64,000 bases of DNA from Hasllibacter sp. MH4015 (GCF_020177575.1 NZ_JAHTBK010000001.1:930001-994000); one strand, 5' to 3'. Shown: positions 35,388 to 45,386, numbered from the stretch's first letter. Notes: generated by a model not told the origin, from the sequence alone. Numbers and translations are program-made.

Positions 35388-37097
35388 ATGCCCACCCAAA
35401 TCCCCCGCAATGACTACGCCGCCATGTATGGCCCCACGACCGGCGATCGGGTGCGGTTGGCCGATACTGACTTGATCATCGAGGTTGAGCGCGACCTCAC
35501 GACCTACGGGGAGGAGGTGAAGTTCGGCGGCGGCAAGGTGATCCGCGACGGGATGGGGCAAAGCCAAGTTACGCGCGAAGGGGGGGCGGTGGATACGGTC
35601 ATAACCAACGCGCTGATCGTGGACTATTCGGGCATCTACAAGGCCGATATCGGCCTCAAGGACGGGCGTATCCACAAGATCGGCAAGGCCGGCAACCCCG
35701 ACACGCAGGACGGCGTTGACATCATTATCGGCCCCGGCACCGAGGCCATCGCGGGGGAGGGGCGCATCCTGACAGCGGGGGGCTTCGACGCGCATATCCA
35801 CTTCATCTGCCCGCAGCAGATCGAGGATGCGCTTCATTCCGGGATCACGACGATGCTCGGCGGCGGAACGGGGCCAGCCCATGGTACGCTCGCCACCACA
35901 TGCACGCCGGGGCCGTGGCATATCGGGCGGATGTTGCAATCGCTCGATGCCTTCCCGATGAATTTCGGCTTGTCCTGCAAGGGCAACGCGAGCCAGCCCG
36001 AAGCATTGGTGGAAATGATCAATGCGGGCGCCTGTGCGATGAAGCTGCATGAGGATTGGGGTACGACGCCCGGCGCGATTGATTGCTGTCTGTCTGTCGC
36101 GGATGAGATGGACGTGCAGGTGATGATCCACACGGATACGCTCAATGAGTCCGGGTTCGTGGAGAACACGCTAGCCGCCATCGGCGACCGGACCATCCAC
36201 GCCTTCCATACCGAGGGCGCGGGCGGGGGCCACGCGCCGGACATCATGAAGGTGGTGGGGTATGAGAATATCCTGCCGTCGTCGACCAACCCCACGATGC
36301 CCTACACGGTCAACACACTCGAGGAGCATTTGGACATGCTCATGGTGTGCCACCACCTCGACAAGTCGATCCCCGAGGACGTGGCCTTCGCCGAAAGTCG
36401 CATCCGGAAGGAGACCATCGCGGCCGAGGATATCCTGCACGACATGGGCGCGTTCTCCGTCATGGCGTCGGACTCCCAGGCGATGGGCCGCGTGGGAGAG
36501 GTCATCATCCGCACATGGCAGACGGCGGACAAGATGCGCAAGCAACGCGGGCGGCTGGAGGAGGAGACCGGCGACAACGACAACGTCCGCGTAAAACGCT
36601 ACATCGCCAAATACACGATTAACCCCGCGCTGGTCCACGGGATGAGCCCGGAGATCGGCAGTATTGAGGAGGGCAAACGCGCCGATCTGGTGCTGTGGAA
36701 CCCGGCGTTCTTCGGCGTGAAGCCGGAGATGTCGTTGATCGGTGGCACCATCGTGATGGCGCAGATGGGCGATCCGAACGCGTCGATCCCCACGCCCCAG
36801 CCGGTCTATAGCAGGCCCATGTTCGGCGCTTTCGGTCGCGCCGTCGAACGCTCCGCGATCCTTTTCGTGAGCCAGGCCGCGCAGGCGGACGGCATCGGCG
36901 AGAAATTGGGACTGACCAAGGCGACACGCGCCGTGGAGGGCACGCGGGGCGTGCGCAAATCCGACATGATCCATAACGCCGCGGTTCCGGAGGTTCACGT
37001 GGACCCGGAGACTTACGAGGTGCGCGCGAACGGGGAGTTACTGACCTGCGAACCGGCCACGTCACTGCCCATGGCCCAGCGGTATTTCATGTATTAG
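35388..37097 (+). CDS. ureC: Urease subunit alpha
   Basis: The 569-residue catalytic subunit has the complete nickel site: His136 and His138 ([11 protein letters not shown]), carbamylated Lys219 ([10 protein letters not shown]), His248, His274 and Asp362. The mobile-flap Cys321-His322 is in [10 protein letters not shown]. Numbering is two ahead of Klebsiella UreC. It ends PMAQRYFMY as expected. It is separated from ureB by 1.9 kb of other genes, which is unusual. The accessory genes ureE, ureF and ureG follow. Confidence 0.98.
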   Translation: MPTQIPRNDYAAMYGPTTGDRVRLADTDLIIEVERDLTTYGEEVKFGGGKVIRDGMGQSQVTREGGAVDTVITNALIVDYSGIYKADIGLKDGRIHKIGKAGNPDTQDGVDIIIGPGTEAIAGEGRILTAGGFDAHIHFICPQQIEDALHSGITTMLGGGTGPAHGTLATTCTPGPWHIGRMLQSLDAFPMNFGLSCKGNASQPEALVEMINAGACAMKLHEDWGTTPGAIDCCLSVADEMDVQVMIHTDTLNESGFVENTLAAIGDRTIHAFHTEGAGGGHAPDIMKVVGYENILPSSTNPTMPYTVNTLEEHLDMLMVCHHLDKSIPEDVAFAESRIRKETIAAEDILHDMGAFSVMASDSQAMGRVGEVIIRTWQTADKMRKQRGRLEEETGDNDNVRVKRYIAKYTINPALVHGMSPEIGSIEEGKRADLVLWNPAFFGVKPEMSLIGGTIVMAQMGDPNASIPTPQPVYSRPMFGAFGRAVERSAILFVSQAAQADGIGEKLGLTKATRAVEGTRGVRKSDMIHNAAVPEVHVDPETYEVRANGELLTCEPATSLPMAQRYFMY

Positions 37098-37131
37098 GCG
37101 GACATCCGGTTCGGGCAAAAAGGGGTGAGCG

Positions 37132-37590
37132 ATGAACCACGGAACGGCAAATGCGGTGATCCGCGCGGGCGACTGGCAGGACAGCGCGCGGGCGCGGATC
37201 GTGCTGGATTACGAGGGCAGGTTCCTGCGGCGCAAGCGTTTGATCGCGGAGGATGGCGGGTCCGTGCTTGTGGACCTTGCGCAGACCGTCTCACTCGAGC
37301 CGGGCGACGCGCTGCAGACCGAGGCGGGCCTGATCGAAGTCGCCGCTGCGCCCGAGCCCCTTCTGCGGATCACCGGCGATCTCGTGCGTTTGGCCTGGCA
37401 TATCGGCAACCGCCATACGCCGTGCGCCGTGGCCGACGATCATCTGCTGATCCGCGACGATCACGTGCTGGCGGAGATGCTGACGCAATTGGGCGCGCGG
37501 GTGGAGCGACTCGATGCGCCGTTCCGCCCCGAAGGCGGTGCCTACGGCCATGGCAGGACCCACGGTCACGATCACGGGCATTCCCATTGA
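37132..37590 (+). CDS. ureE: Urease accessory protein UreE (nickel metallochaperone)
   Basis: The 152-residue protein has an N-terminal UreE fold (ARIVLDYEGRFLRRKRL), a central LAWHIGNRHTPCAV with the conserved nickel-site histidine, and a His-rich tail GHGRTHGHDHGHSH. It delivers nickel to the UreD-F-G complex. Its stop overlaps the TTG start of ureF (TTGA). Confidence 0.95.
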   Translation: MNHGTANAVIRAGDWQDSARARIVLDYEGRFLRRKRLIAEDGGSVLVDLAQTVSLEPGDALQTEAGLIEVAAAPEPLLRITGDLVRLAWHIGNRHTPCAVADDHLLIRDDHVLAEMLTQLGARVERLDAPFRPEGGAYGHGRTHGHDHGHSH

Positions 37591-38228
37591 CGGAACCCGA
37601 TGGCCTACTTCGCCTGTCGCAATGGCTGTCCCCTGCATTCCCGGTATCCTCCTACGCGTATTCCCACGGGCTGGAGGCTGAGATGGCTACCGGACGGGTG
37701 ACGGATGCAGCGGGTGCGCAGGCGTGGATATCGGGTGTCCTGCGTGCCGGTGCGGGACGCACAGATGCGATCCTTCTGGGGGCTTGCCTGGACGAGGAAG
37801 CGGACTTCGACGCATTGGCCGACCTTGCCCGTGCCCTCGCGGGATCGTCGGAACGGTGGATCGAAACCCGCGACCAGGGCGCGGCCCTTGCCGCTACGCT
37901 TGCGCAGCTTGGCGAAGGGGACGGTGCGGCCAGGGCCTATCCCATCGTTCTCGGTAGCGCGGCGCGCGGATTGGCGCTGGAGCCGAGGCTCGTTGTTGCG
38001 ATGTATCTTCAAGCCTTCGCGGCCACGCTCGTCTCCGCCGCAGTGCGGTTCGTGCCCCTGGGGCAGGCGGTGGGGCAGGGCATCCTAGCCGATCTGCGCC
38101 CTGTGATCGAGGACGTGACCGCGCGGGCCCTGGAAGACGGGCTTGACGGGATCGGGCAGGCGGCGTTCGGGGCCGATCTGGCAGCGATGGAGCATGAAGG
38201 GCTGGATGTACGGATCTTTCGGACATGA
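37587..38228 (+). CDS. ureF: Urease accessory protein UreF
   Basis: The 213-residue all-helical chaperone has the UreF signature LSQWLSPAFPVSSYAYSHGL near the N-terminus and AAVRFVPLGQAVGQ later. It regulates UreG GTPase during nickel insertion. I place the start at TTG overlapping the ureE stop (TTGA). No ATG lies close enough to include the signature, and upstream frame is ureE out of frame. Confidence 0.85.
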   Translation: MTEPDGLLRLSQWLSPAFPVSSYAYSHGLEAEMATGRVTDAAGAQAWISGVLRAGAGRTDAILLGACLDEEADFDALADLARALAGSSERWIETRDQGAALAATLAQLGEGDGAARAYPIVLGSAARGLALEPRLVVAMYLQAFAATLVSAAVRFVPLGQAVGQGILADLRPVIEDVTARALEDGLDGIGQAAFGADLAAMEHEGLDVRIFRT

Positions 38229-38268
38229 TGTGCTTTCAACGGCGGAATGGCGCTTGCTGGTCCGGCGG

Positions 38269-38327
38269 GAGCGAGGGGCCAGCCCCTCGCGCTCCCCGAG
38301 GTATTTTTGAAGCAAAGAGGGCAGGGG
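38269..38327 (+). repeat. Intergenic repeat with GGTATTTTT core and hairpin (copy 7)
   Basis: The hairpin GCGAGGGGC-CA-GCCCCTCGC is followed by CTCCCCGAGGTATTTTTGAA and GCAAAGAGGGCAGGGG. It is nearly identical in layout to the element in the mlaE-mlaF spacer. It lies between ureF and ureG, sense to the operon. Confidence 0.85.
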
Positions 38328-38364
38328 CGCATTTGAGAGAGATTTTCGAGAAAAAGGAGCGGAT

Positions 38365-38979
38365 ATGGGATCGGTGAACGGGCCATTGCGCGTCGGGATC
38401 GGCGGCCCGGTCGGAGCGGGCAAGACGACGCTGACGGCGGAACTGGCCAAGGCGATGGCGGATCGCTATTCGGTGGCGGTGATCACCAACGATATCTACA
38501 CGCGCGAAGACGCGGAGTTTCTGCTACGGGCCCAGGTCCTGCCGGCGGACAGGATCAAGGGCGTGGAGACGGGAGGGTGTCCCCACACTGCGATCCGGGA
38601 GGATGCCTCCATCAATCTTGCGGCGGTGGCGGAGTTCCGGACGCGCATCCCGGACCTGGACGTCATCTTCATCGAAAGCGGTGGCGATAATCTTGCGGCA
38701 ACCTTTTCCCCCGAATTGGCCGATCTGAGCCTCTACGTCATCGACACCGCAGCCGGGCAGGACATTCCGCGCAAACGGGGGCCGGGGGTTGCGAGATCGG
38801 ATTTCCTGATCGTCAACAAAGTCGATCTGGCCCCCCATGTGGGCGTGGATGTGGCCCTCTTAGAGGCCGATACGCGTGCGGCGCGGGGCGGACGACCGTT
38901 CGTGCTGGCCAGCCTGCGTGACGGTCGTGGCGTCGAGGAGGTTGTGGCGTTTATCGAGGCGGAGGGCGGTTTGGCCTAG
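38365..38979 (+). CDS. ureG: Urease accessory GTPase UreG
   Basis: The 204-residue SIMIBI GTPase has P-loop [17 protein letters not shown], metal motif [13 protein letters not shown] and the guanine site [13 protein letters not shown]. It powers nickel insertion into urease. AAAGGAG upstream supports the start. Its TAG stop shares a CTAG palindrome with the stop of the convergent gene. Confidence 0.97.
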   Translation: MGSVNGPLRVGIGGPVGAGKTTLTAELAKAMADRYSVAVITNDIYTREDAEFLLRAQVLPADRIKGVETGGCPHTAIREDASINLAAVAEFRTRIPDLDVIFIESGGDNLAATFSPELADLSLYVIDTAAGQDIPRKRGPGVARSDFLIVNKVDLAPHVGVDVALLEADTRAARGGRPFVLASLRDGRGVEEVVAFIEAEGGLA

Positions 38980-39836
38980 GTCGCCCGCGCGGCGTCGCGG
39001 ATGCGAGAGGCCAGATTGTCATGGCCTGCACGCTCCGCCGCCATCGCCAACCGCGCGAGATAGGCCGGGTCGCGGCGCAGATGCTTGCGCAAGATCTCAC
39101 GGATCAGAGCAGGCGTCAGATCTCCACGGGCGAGGTGGCGCAGCAGGGGGGCGAGCACGGCACCGTTCTGCATCGCGCGATCCAGCGCGTCGCCGACATG
39201 GGGCAGGTCGACGCGCGTGGTGCCGGGTGCCCGGAACAGGGCGGCCTGTGCAGCTTCCATGGCGCTTGCACTGTCGAAAAGGACAAAGGATTGATCGGCG
39301 CCCGCCATCGCGTCCGGCCCGAGGGGCGGCGGATCGTCGGGGTTGTCGAGACGGTCGCCGATAAACCGTGTCTCGAACGGCGCGTGGCGCGGCCCGATTG
39401 CCGCGACGGGGCGGCTCAACATCACGCTTGCGCCGGGCACGTATTGGGCCGCGCGGGCCGCCGCATGGCCGCAATCGGGTCCGGAGCCGAGGATCAGGAC
39501 ACGCGCGAAACTCTCAAAAAATCCTTGATCCGCAAGGGTTTGGAGAAATGCGGCCACCTGCGCCCCTCGAAACCAGGTGCGGCCTGCTGCCATCAGGGTG
39601 AGAAGCGAAAACTCATGGGCCAGCACCGCATCGAACCCCATGGGAAGGCCCGCATCGCCGTCGCTCCAGATCCGGTCCAGGCGGTCGAAGCTGAGGACCA
39701 GCGTGTCGCCTTCCTGCACGAACAGTGCGGTGTGGCGTCGGTCAAGCCGTTGGAAGAAACCATGCGCGGCGCCGATCCGCGATAATCTTTGGAGGCAGGC
39801 GCGGCGGGGGTCGAGAACGGCAGAGGTGTCGGGCAT
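38976..39836 (-). CDS. Conserved hypothetical protein (family often mislabelled PAPS reductase)
   Basis: The 286-residue protein has a [13 protein letters not shown] segment, a TWFRG motif, a glycine-rich turn ([18 protein letters not shown]), and a helical C-terminus. From memory, Rhodobacteraceae relatives are often named phosphoadenosine phosphosulfate reductase. However, it has neither the PAPS-binding loop nor the CysH cysteine, and cysH is elsewhere in this window. An alpha/beta-hydrolase-like fold is possible. It is convergent with ureG. Confidence 0.6.
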   Translation of the reverse strand: MPDTSAVLDPRRACLQRLSRIGAAHGFFQRLDRRHTALFVQEGDTLVLSFDRLDRIWSDGDAGLPMGFDAVLAHEFSLLTLMAAGRTWFRGAQVAAFLQTLADQGFFESFARVLILGSGPDCGHAAARAAQYVPGASVMLSRPVAAIGPRHAPFETRFIGDRLDNPDDPPPLGPDAMAGADQSFVLFDSASAMEAAQAALFRAPGTTRVDLPHVGDALDRAMQNGAVLAPLLRHLARGDLTPALIREILRKHLRRDPAYLARLAMAAERAGHDNLASRIRDAARAT

Positions 39837-40059
39837 CGGGGACGGTTACTCGGTACGGGTCAGTCGGCAAAATGCATGGCGGGTGTGCCATGGGTCCGGG
39901 TTTCGGCGAAGAGTGTGGCGAGGATTGGATGCTCGCTCGTCGATTTGTGGAGAGTGTGTAAACAGATGGTTAACAATCGACCACCCCGCGCGTGTTCGGG
40001 GCGGGTTGACCCGGGCGGGGTGTCGGGCCTTGATGGCCGAACCTGAGGGAGGGGCCGGG

Positions 40060-40962
40060 GTGAGTTTCGATACGATAGAAGACCTGCAATCTGCGCTGGA
40101 CGGCCAAGATTACGTGTGCGGGCGGGCGCTTGCGACTGTCGCGTTCCTGTCGCTTCGTCTCGGGCGGCCGCTGTTTCTGGAAGGCGAGGCCGGGACCGGC
40201 AAGACAGAGATCGCCAAGGCGATTGCGGCGGCATTGGGGCGGCGGTTGATCCGGCTGCAATGCTACGAGGGGCTTGATGCGTCCAGCGCGGTCTACGAAT
40301 GGAACTTCGCCGCACAGATGGTGGCGATCCGCACGGCGGAGGCGGCGGGCGGGGCTGGCAGGCAGGCCCTTCAGGCGCATCTCTTCAGCGAGGATTACCT
40401 GATTGAGCGCCCGTTGCTGGAGGCGATGCGACCCGATCCCGCCGGTCCCCCGGTTCTGCTGATCGACGAGGTCGACCGCACGGACGAGCCGTTCGAGGCG
40501 TTCCTGCTCGAAGCTCTGTCAGATTTCCAGGTCACGATCCCGGAACTCGGCACGATTGCCACGCCCGAGCCGCCGATCGTGATCCTGACCTCGAACCGGA
40601 CCCGCGAAGTGCACGACGCGCTCAAGCGCCGGTGCCTTTATCACTGGGTCGATTACCCGGATCTGGACCGCGAATTGGCGATTCTGCGTGCCCGGGTGCC
40701 GGAGGCCGCCGAGACGCTGAGCCGAGAAGTCGTCGCCTTCGTGCAACGCCTGCGCACCGAGGATCTGTTCAAGCGCCCCGGCGTGGCCGAAACGCTGGAT
40801 TGGGCCAAATGCCTTCTGGCGCTCGACGTGATCGAACTGAGCCCGGAGGTCATCGCCGACACGCTTGGCGCGATCCTGAAATACCAGGATGATATACAGA
40901 AATTGCAGGGGTCCGAGGCGAAACGCATCCTCGATGACCTTCGCTCAGACGCGCTGGCGTGA
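40060..40962 (+). CDS. coxD: MoxR-family AAA ATPase, CoxD-like
   Basis: The 300-residue AAA+ protein has Walker A EGEAGTGKTEIAK, the family block QCYEGLDASSAVYEWNF, Walker B VLLIDEVDRTDEPFEAFLLE, and SNRTREVHDALKRRCLYHW (sensor and arginine finger). CoxD-type chaperones help mature the Cu/Mo site of CO dehydrogenase with the VWA partner CoxE. I favour the GTG start, preceded by GGGAGGGG. An ATG nine codons upstream is possible. It heads the cox region. Confidence 0.9.
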   Translation: MSFDTIEDLQSALDGQDYVCGRALATVAFLSLRLGRPLFLEGEAGTGKTEIAKAIAAALGRRLIRLQCYEGLDASSAVYEWNFAAQMVAIRTAEAAGGAGRQALQAHLFSEDYLIERPLLEAMRPDPAGPPVLLIDEVDRTDEPFEAFLLEALSDFQVTIPELGTIATPEPPIVILTSNRTREVHDALKRRCLYHWVDYPDLDRELAILRARVPEAAETLSREVVAFVQRLRTEDLFKRPGVAETLDWAKCLLALDVIELSPEVIADTLGAILKYQDDIQKLQGSEAKRILDDLRSDALA

Positions 40963-41139
40963 CGGCGTATCCCAGACCCTGGCCAGCAGGTCGGATTGCG
41001 TGAACGAAGCCAAAGACAGTCAGGATACCCACGGGGCGGGCTGACAGACTTAAACAACGCACCCGCAGCGGAGGTTTTCTTTGACAGGCAAGTGGCCCGC
41101 GCCCTTTACTGTCGCAAAACGACCAGAGGGGACATTTCC

Positions 41140-42072
41140 ATGCGTATCGGTTTGGCAAGCATTGCGATTTTTGCATCCGTATTTTCAACCGGTGCTGTTC
41201 TTGGCACCAATGCCCAGGCGCAGCTCTATAATCCATGCCCGTACCAGAACGACGGCGATTGTGATGAGCCCAATGGGTTGAACCTGTGTGAATGGGGTAC
41301 GGATGCGAATGATTGCTCTAATCCCAATTCCAACCACGCCAATGGGCCGGGCTTCTTTGCGGGTATCTACGCCAACGGCACGCCCGCGCCGGCACCTGCG
41401 CCGGCGCCGGTGGCTTGTCCCTACAACAACGATGGCGATTGTGATGAACCAAACGGGCTGAACCTGTGCGCATGGGGAACGGATGCCAACGATTGCTCCA
41501 ACCCCAATTCGAACCACGGCAACGGCCCCGGATTCTTCGCCGGGCTCTATGCCAGCGGGACGCCTGCGCCCGCGCCGCAGCCCGCGCCGCCGCCCAGTGG
41601 CGGGTCGATGACCGCCGTCAGCCCCGGGGCGTTCGTCCACGGTGGCGGGGGCGGGTATTCCGGTTGCCCGAACTACACGATCGGGCGGACGGCCTTCGGT
41701 CAGGCGACGATGTATGCGGGTCAGGGAAGCTACCGGGTGCCGCGTATCACGGCAGGCGGGCGTTTCCCGCTGACCAATTGTTTCCCCGGCACGGGGTGGC
41801 GCGGCTTCACCATCACGCGGCCCGATTTCCGGTTCTTCTACCAGGGCAATTCGCCGACCGGGCGGCTGACCTTCGCATTGACGTCCGGTGCGGTAGACAC
41901 TGTCTTGCTGATCAACACGCCCGATGGCCAGTGGTTCTTCAACGACGATTCCAACGGGACCTTCAACTCGACGCTGACCTTCTCGCCCGTGTTGCAGGGG
42001 CAGTACGACATATGGGCGGGGGCCTACAACAACTCCTCCAACAACCCTGCCGATCTGGTGATCTTCGAATAG
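41140..42072 (+). CDS. Secreted protein with two Notch/LNR-like Cys-Asp repeats
   Basis: The 310-residue protein has a Sec signal (about 1-27, ending NAQAQ). Two 60-residue repeats begin at residues 33 and 93, each CPYxNDGDCDEPNGLNLC followed by WGTDANDCSNPNSNH, with a linker of Pro-Ala pairs. The C-terminal beta-rich domain (about 160-310) resembles bacterial pre-peptidase-type domains (DTVLLINTPDG, YDIWAGAY). The Cys/Asp spacing is like calcium-binding Lin-12/Notch repeats. It lies between coxD and coxE. Its role is unknown. Confidence 0.7.
   Translation: MRIGLASIAIFASVFSTGAVLGTNAQAQLYNPCPYQNDGDCDEPNGLNLCEWGTDANDCSNPNSNHANGPGFFAGIYANGTPAPAPAPAPVACPYNNDGDCDEPNGLNLCAWGTDANDCSNPNSNHGNGPGFFAGLYASGTPAPAPQPAPPPSGGSMTAVSPGAFVHGGGGGYSGCPNYTIGRTAFGQATMYAGQGSYRVPRITAGGRFPLTNCFPGTGWRGFTITRPDFRFFYQGNSPTGRLTFALTSGAVDTVLLINTPDGQWFFNDDSNGTFNSTLTFSPVLQGQYDIWAGAYNNSSNNPADLVIFE
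41236..41580 (+). repeat. Tandem 180-bp coding repeat
   Basis: Two adjacent copies with 180-base period encode the LNR-like modules. Amino acids are almost invariant, whereas many third codon positions differ. That indicates an old duplication kept by selection. Confidence 0.85.
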
Positions 42073-42144
42073 TCACGACGCAATCACGACGGCGCAGCGC
42101 CCCCGACCTTGACCGCAGGGCCGGGGGTGTTTTCTGTGGCGGGA

Positions 42145-43404
42145 ATGGAATATGCGCCGCTTGAGCTGCCCGACAATCCGCAGCTGACCACGAACATCAC
42201 CCATTTCGCGCGCGCCCTGCGCGTGGCGGGCCTGCCTGCCGGTACGGGGCGCGTGGCCGATGCGGTGCGCGCCGTGGCGGCGGCGGGATTCTCGGACCGG
42301 GCGGATTTCTACTACACCTTGCGGGCGTGTTTTACTGCGCGGCCCGAACATCGGGCGATCTTCGACCAGGTCTTCCGGCTTTACTGGCGGGACCCGCGAT
42401 ACCTCGAACACATGATGTCGATGTTGACCCCCGCCGTGCGCGGTGTGGCAGAGGAGCGCCAGACCAAGGCAGGCGAAAAACGCGCGGCTGAAGCGTTGTT
42501 GCATGGCGTTGCCCGGGACGTGCCGGACCTGCCGGAAGACGCGGGCGAGGGGACGGAGATCGAGGTCGATGCGACCCTGACAATGTCGCGGGAGGAAAAG
42601 CTCAAAACGCTGGATTTCGAGCAGATGTCCGTGGCCGAGATGGCGGAGGCGAAGCGGTTGATCGCCCAGATGACCCTGTCCGTACCGCCACTACTAAGCC
42701 GCCGGATGCAGGCATCGGCCCATGGCGCGCGGCCCGATTGGCGGCGCACGATGCGCAGTGCGATGGCACGCGGCGGGGACGTCCTTGATTTCGCGCGCAA
42801 GGACCGAAAAACGCGCTGGCCGTCCCTGGTTGCGATCTGCGACATCTCGGGTTCCATGAGCAGCTATTCCCGCGCGGTTTTGCAGTTCCTCCATGCTGTC
42901 GCGAACCACAACGGAGCGGGCTGGGCGGAGGTGCATGCCTTCACGTTCGGCACGCGGCTCACGAACATCACCCGCCACATGGGCGCGCGTGACGTGGATG
43001 CGGCGCTGGCCGCGGCGGGGGCGGAGGCGCAGGATTGGGAGGGCGGCACGCGGATCGGCGCGTGCCTTGAGGCGTTCAATCGCGATTGGTCGCGCCGGGT
43101 TCTGGGACAGGGTGCGGTCGTGCTTCTGATTACCGATGGTCTGGATCGGGACGAGCCGGAGCGGCTGGAGGCCGCGATGGAGCGCCTTGCACTCTCGTCG
43201 CGTCGGGTGATCTGGATCAATCCGCTGCTGCGGTGGGACGGTTTCGCGCCCAAGGCGGCGGGCATCCGCGCGATGCTGCCCCATGTATCGAGCTTCCGTG
43301 CGGGCCACAATATCGCGGCTCTCGAAGGTCTGGCCAGCGCCGTCGCACGACCTGACGATCCGGGCGAAAAAACACGCCTGATGGCGGCTTTGCGCGCGGG
43401 ATAG
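42145..43404 (+). CDS. coxE: VWA-domain protein, CoxE-like
   Basis: The 419-residue protein has an N-terminal helical domain (HFARALRVAGLPAGTGRV, YLEHMMSMLTP) and a C-terminal von Willebrand A domain. The metal-ion-dependent adhesion site DISGSMSSYSR is intact, and later parts are TFGTRLTNITR and LLITDGLDRDEPERL. CoxE works with the CoxD ATPase in maturing molybdenum hydroxylases. The start is ATG (MEYAPLELPDN), and a GTG three codons upstream is possible. It is 72 bases after the repeat-protein gene. Confidence 0.88.
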   Translation: MEYAPLELPDNPQLTTNITHFARALRVAGLPAGTGRVADAVRAVAAAGFSDRADFYYTLRACFTARPEHRAIFDQVFRLYWRDPRYLEHMMSMLTPAVRGVAEERQTKAGEKRAAEALLHGVARDVPDLPEDAGEGTEIEVDATLTMSREEKLKTLDFEQMSVAEMAEAKRLIAQMTLSVPPLLSRRMQASAHGARPDWRRTMRSAMARGGDVLDFARKDRKTRWPSLVAICDISGSMSSYSRAVLQFLHAVANHNGAGWAEVHAFTFGTRLTNITRHMGARDVDAALAAAGAEAQDWEGGTRIGACLEAFNRDWSRRVLGQGAVVLLITDGLDRDEPERLEAAMERLALSSRRVIWINPLLRWDGFAPKAAGIRAMLPHVSSFRAGHNIAALEGLASAVARPDDPGEKTRLMAALRAG

Positions 43405-43502
43405 GCGGCAATCGGCCCATTTGGTGCGCCGGGTGCGACGGGCTGGAACTTTCGCCCGATCCCAACGTTCCTTCCAACAACGTTAACGTTTTGGAGGCCA
43501 CG

Positions 43503-45332
43503 ATGCGCCGTTCCCTTGCTACCACCACCGCCCTTGTCGCCAGCCTGTCGCTTGCGGTGCCCATGCCCGTTTTGGCGCAGGACGCGGAGGTTGCTCCCTG
43601 TCCCGAAGACCTGAGCGCGGAGGCTTGCGCCGCTTTGCAGTCCGAGGCCGGTATCGTGGCCGATGATGTGGTCGAGGAAGGCGTCGTCGAGGACGCGATT
43701 GTCGAGGAGGCACCGGTCGAGGAAACGGTTGAGGAAGCCGTGGTAGAAGAGGCACCCGTCGAAGCGGCGCCTTCGGAGGACACGGCGGCCGAGGAGCAGC
43801 CGGTTGAAGAGGTGGCGCCCGCCGCCGAAGCGGTCGAAGAAGCGGCCCCCGAGGTGGAAGCGGTCGAAGAGGTCGCGCCGGAAGAAATTGTAGAGGAAGC
43901 GCCGGAAGTCGTCGAAGAAGCACCCGCTGAGGAAGTGCCGGATGCGGGTGGGGAGGCCGAGGCAGAGGTGGAGGCGGACGTCGAGTTGGAGCTTGACGCC
44001 GAGCCCGAGGCGGAGACAGAGATCGAAGCTGACGCGACCGAGGAGGCCGATGTAGAGACAGCCGCCGAAGCCGAGACGGAGGTAGAAGCGGCGTCGGACG
44101 TTGAGGCCGAAACCGCACCCGAAGTCGAAGCGGACGCTGAGGCCGAAGCTGCGACCGACATGGACGCGGAGACCGAGACCGCCTCGGACGCTGACGCCGA
44201 AAGCGCCGGTGAAGCGACGGAAGAGGCCGAGGCCGATGTCAATCCGGAAACCCCCGACGCCCCGTCGAGCGCGGAGACGGAAGCCGCAAGCGGCACCGCG
44301 ACCGAAACGATGGCCGGCACCGAAGAGAGTGAGGGCGAAGCAGTCGAGGAAGTGACCGAAGTCGTCACCGAGGAAACCAGCCGACGTCCGGACGAGGAAT
44401 TCTCCGCCGAGGCGGCCCCGACCGCGGACGGCGGCAATAGTGGCCTTTCGACCCTTGAAGCCGCGCTTTTGGGCGCAGCAGGTGGTGTCGTCATCGGCGC
44501 GCTCTTGAACGGAGACCGTGAAGTGGTCAGCCGCGCGCCCGACCGGATCGTGGTCCAAGACCCGAACGGAAACTTCCAGGTCCTGCGCGACGACGACGCG
44601 ATCCTGCGCCAGCCGGGCTCCGAAGTGACGACGCAGCGGTTTCAGGACGGCTCGACCCGGACAATCGTCTTGCAACCCGATGGAAGCCGTATCGTAACCA
44701 TCCGCTCGCCGGAACTGCGCGTGCTGCGCCGGTCGATCATCGGCACGGACGGACGGGAAATCGTGTTGTTCGACGATACGCAATCGGTTGCCGCCGTGGA
44801 TATCAGCTCGTTGCCCGCCCCCCAACGCGCCGAGACGACCGCGTTACAGGAAACCGACACCGAAGCCCTGCGCGCAGCCCTGTTGCAAGCATCGGCCATT
44901 GATCGCGGCTTCTCCCTCGCTCAAGTGCGGGAGATCGAACGGGTGCGTTACCTCGCCCCGGCGATCGAGGTCGATAACATCACCTTCGAAAGCGGTTCCG
45001 CTGCCGTGCGCCAGAGTGAGGCGGAGGAGTTGCTGCAATTGGGTACCCTCATGGCCGAACTGATCGCCGAGAACCCAGGCGAAGTCTTCCTGATCGAGGG
45101 TCACACGGACGCCGTCGGCTCCGCCGTATCGAACCTGACCCTGTCGGATCGCCGTGCGGAAAGCGTGGCACTGGCGCTGTCGGAGTTCTTCGGCGTTCCC
45201 GCGGCAAACATGGTCCTCCAAGGCTATGGCGAGACCGACCTCAAGGTTCAGACGCTGGACGATGAGCGGGCCAATCGCCGTGTCGTCGTCCGCCGCATCA
45301 CGCCGCTCTTGCAGACCGCGCGAGCGAACTGA
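43503..45332 (+). CDS. OmpA-family protein with long acidic low-complexity region
   Basis: The 609-residue protein has a Sec signal (1-26, ending PVLAQ). An extreme Glu/Ala/Val-rich stretch spans about 50-300. A short hydrophobic segment (about 318-336, LEAALLGAAGGVVIGALLNG) is followed by a beta-rich part with FQDGSTRTIVLQPDGSR. The C-terminal OmpA peptidoglycan-binding domain contains FLIEGHTDAVGSAVSN and RRAESVALAL. It would bind the cell wall in the periplasm. GGAGG precedes the ATG. A palindrome AACGTTAACGTT overlaps the leader. It is flanked by cox genes but ends in its own terminator. Confidence 0.85.
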   Translation: MRRSLATTTALVASLSLAVPMPVLAQDAEVAPCPEDLSAEACAALQSEAGIVADDVVEEGVVEDAIVEEAPVEETVEEAVVEEAPVEAAPSEDTAAEEQPVEEVAPAAEAVEEAAPEVEAVEEVAPEEIVEEAPEVVEEAPAEEVPDAGGEAEAEVEADVELELDAEPEAETEIEADATEEADVETAAEAETEVEAASDVEAETAPEVEADAEAEAATDMDAETETASDADAESAGEATEEAEADVNPETPDAPSSAETEAASGTATETMAGTEESEGEAVEEVTEVVTEETSRRPDEEFSAEAAPTADGGNSGLSTLEAALLGAAGGVVIGALLNGDREVVSRAPDRIVVQDPNGNFQVLRDDDAILRQPGSEVTTQRFQDGSTRTIVLQPDGSRIVTIRSPELRVLRRSIIGTDGREIVLFDDTQSVAAVDISSLPAPQRAETTALQETDTEALRAALLQASAIDRGFSLAQVREIERVRYLAPAIEVDNITFESGSAAVRQSEAEELLQLGTLMAELIAENPGEVFLIEGHTDAVGSAVSNLTLSDRRAESVALALSEFFGVPAANMVLQGYGETDLKVQTLDDERANRRVVVRRITPLLQTARAN

Positions 45333-45357
45333 CCCGATCGAAGATCGACTATGATTG

Positions 45358-45386
45358 CACCCCGGCAGGCCTGCCGGGGTGTTTTT
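45358..45386 (+). terminator. Rho-independent terminator after the OmpA-family gene
   Basis: Perfect 11-base arms CACCCCGGCAG/CTGCCGGGGTG are followed by TTTTT. The loop is very short (the two central bases plus fraying). Confidence 0.88.

Noticed and set aside
38976-39836. PAPS reductase
   Set aside because: It lacks the phosphate-binding loop and catalytic cysteine of CysH. A true cysH is at 55191-55904.
42864-44825. Long minus-strand ORFs opposite coxE and the OmpA-family gene
   Set aside because: Phe/Gly/Leu- or Ser/Ala-rich shadow frames produced by the Glu/Ala codon runs of the real gene.
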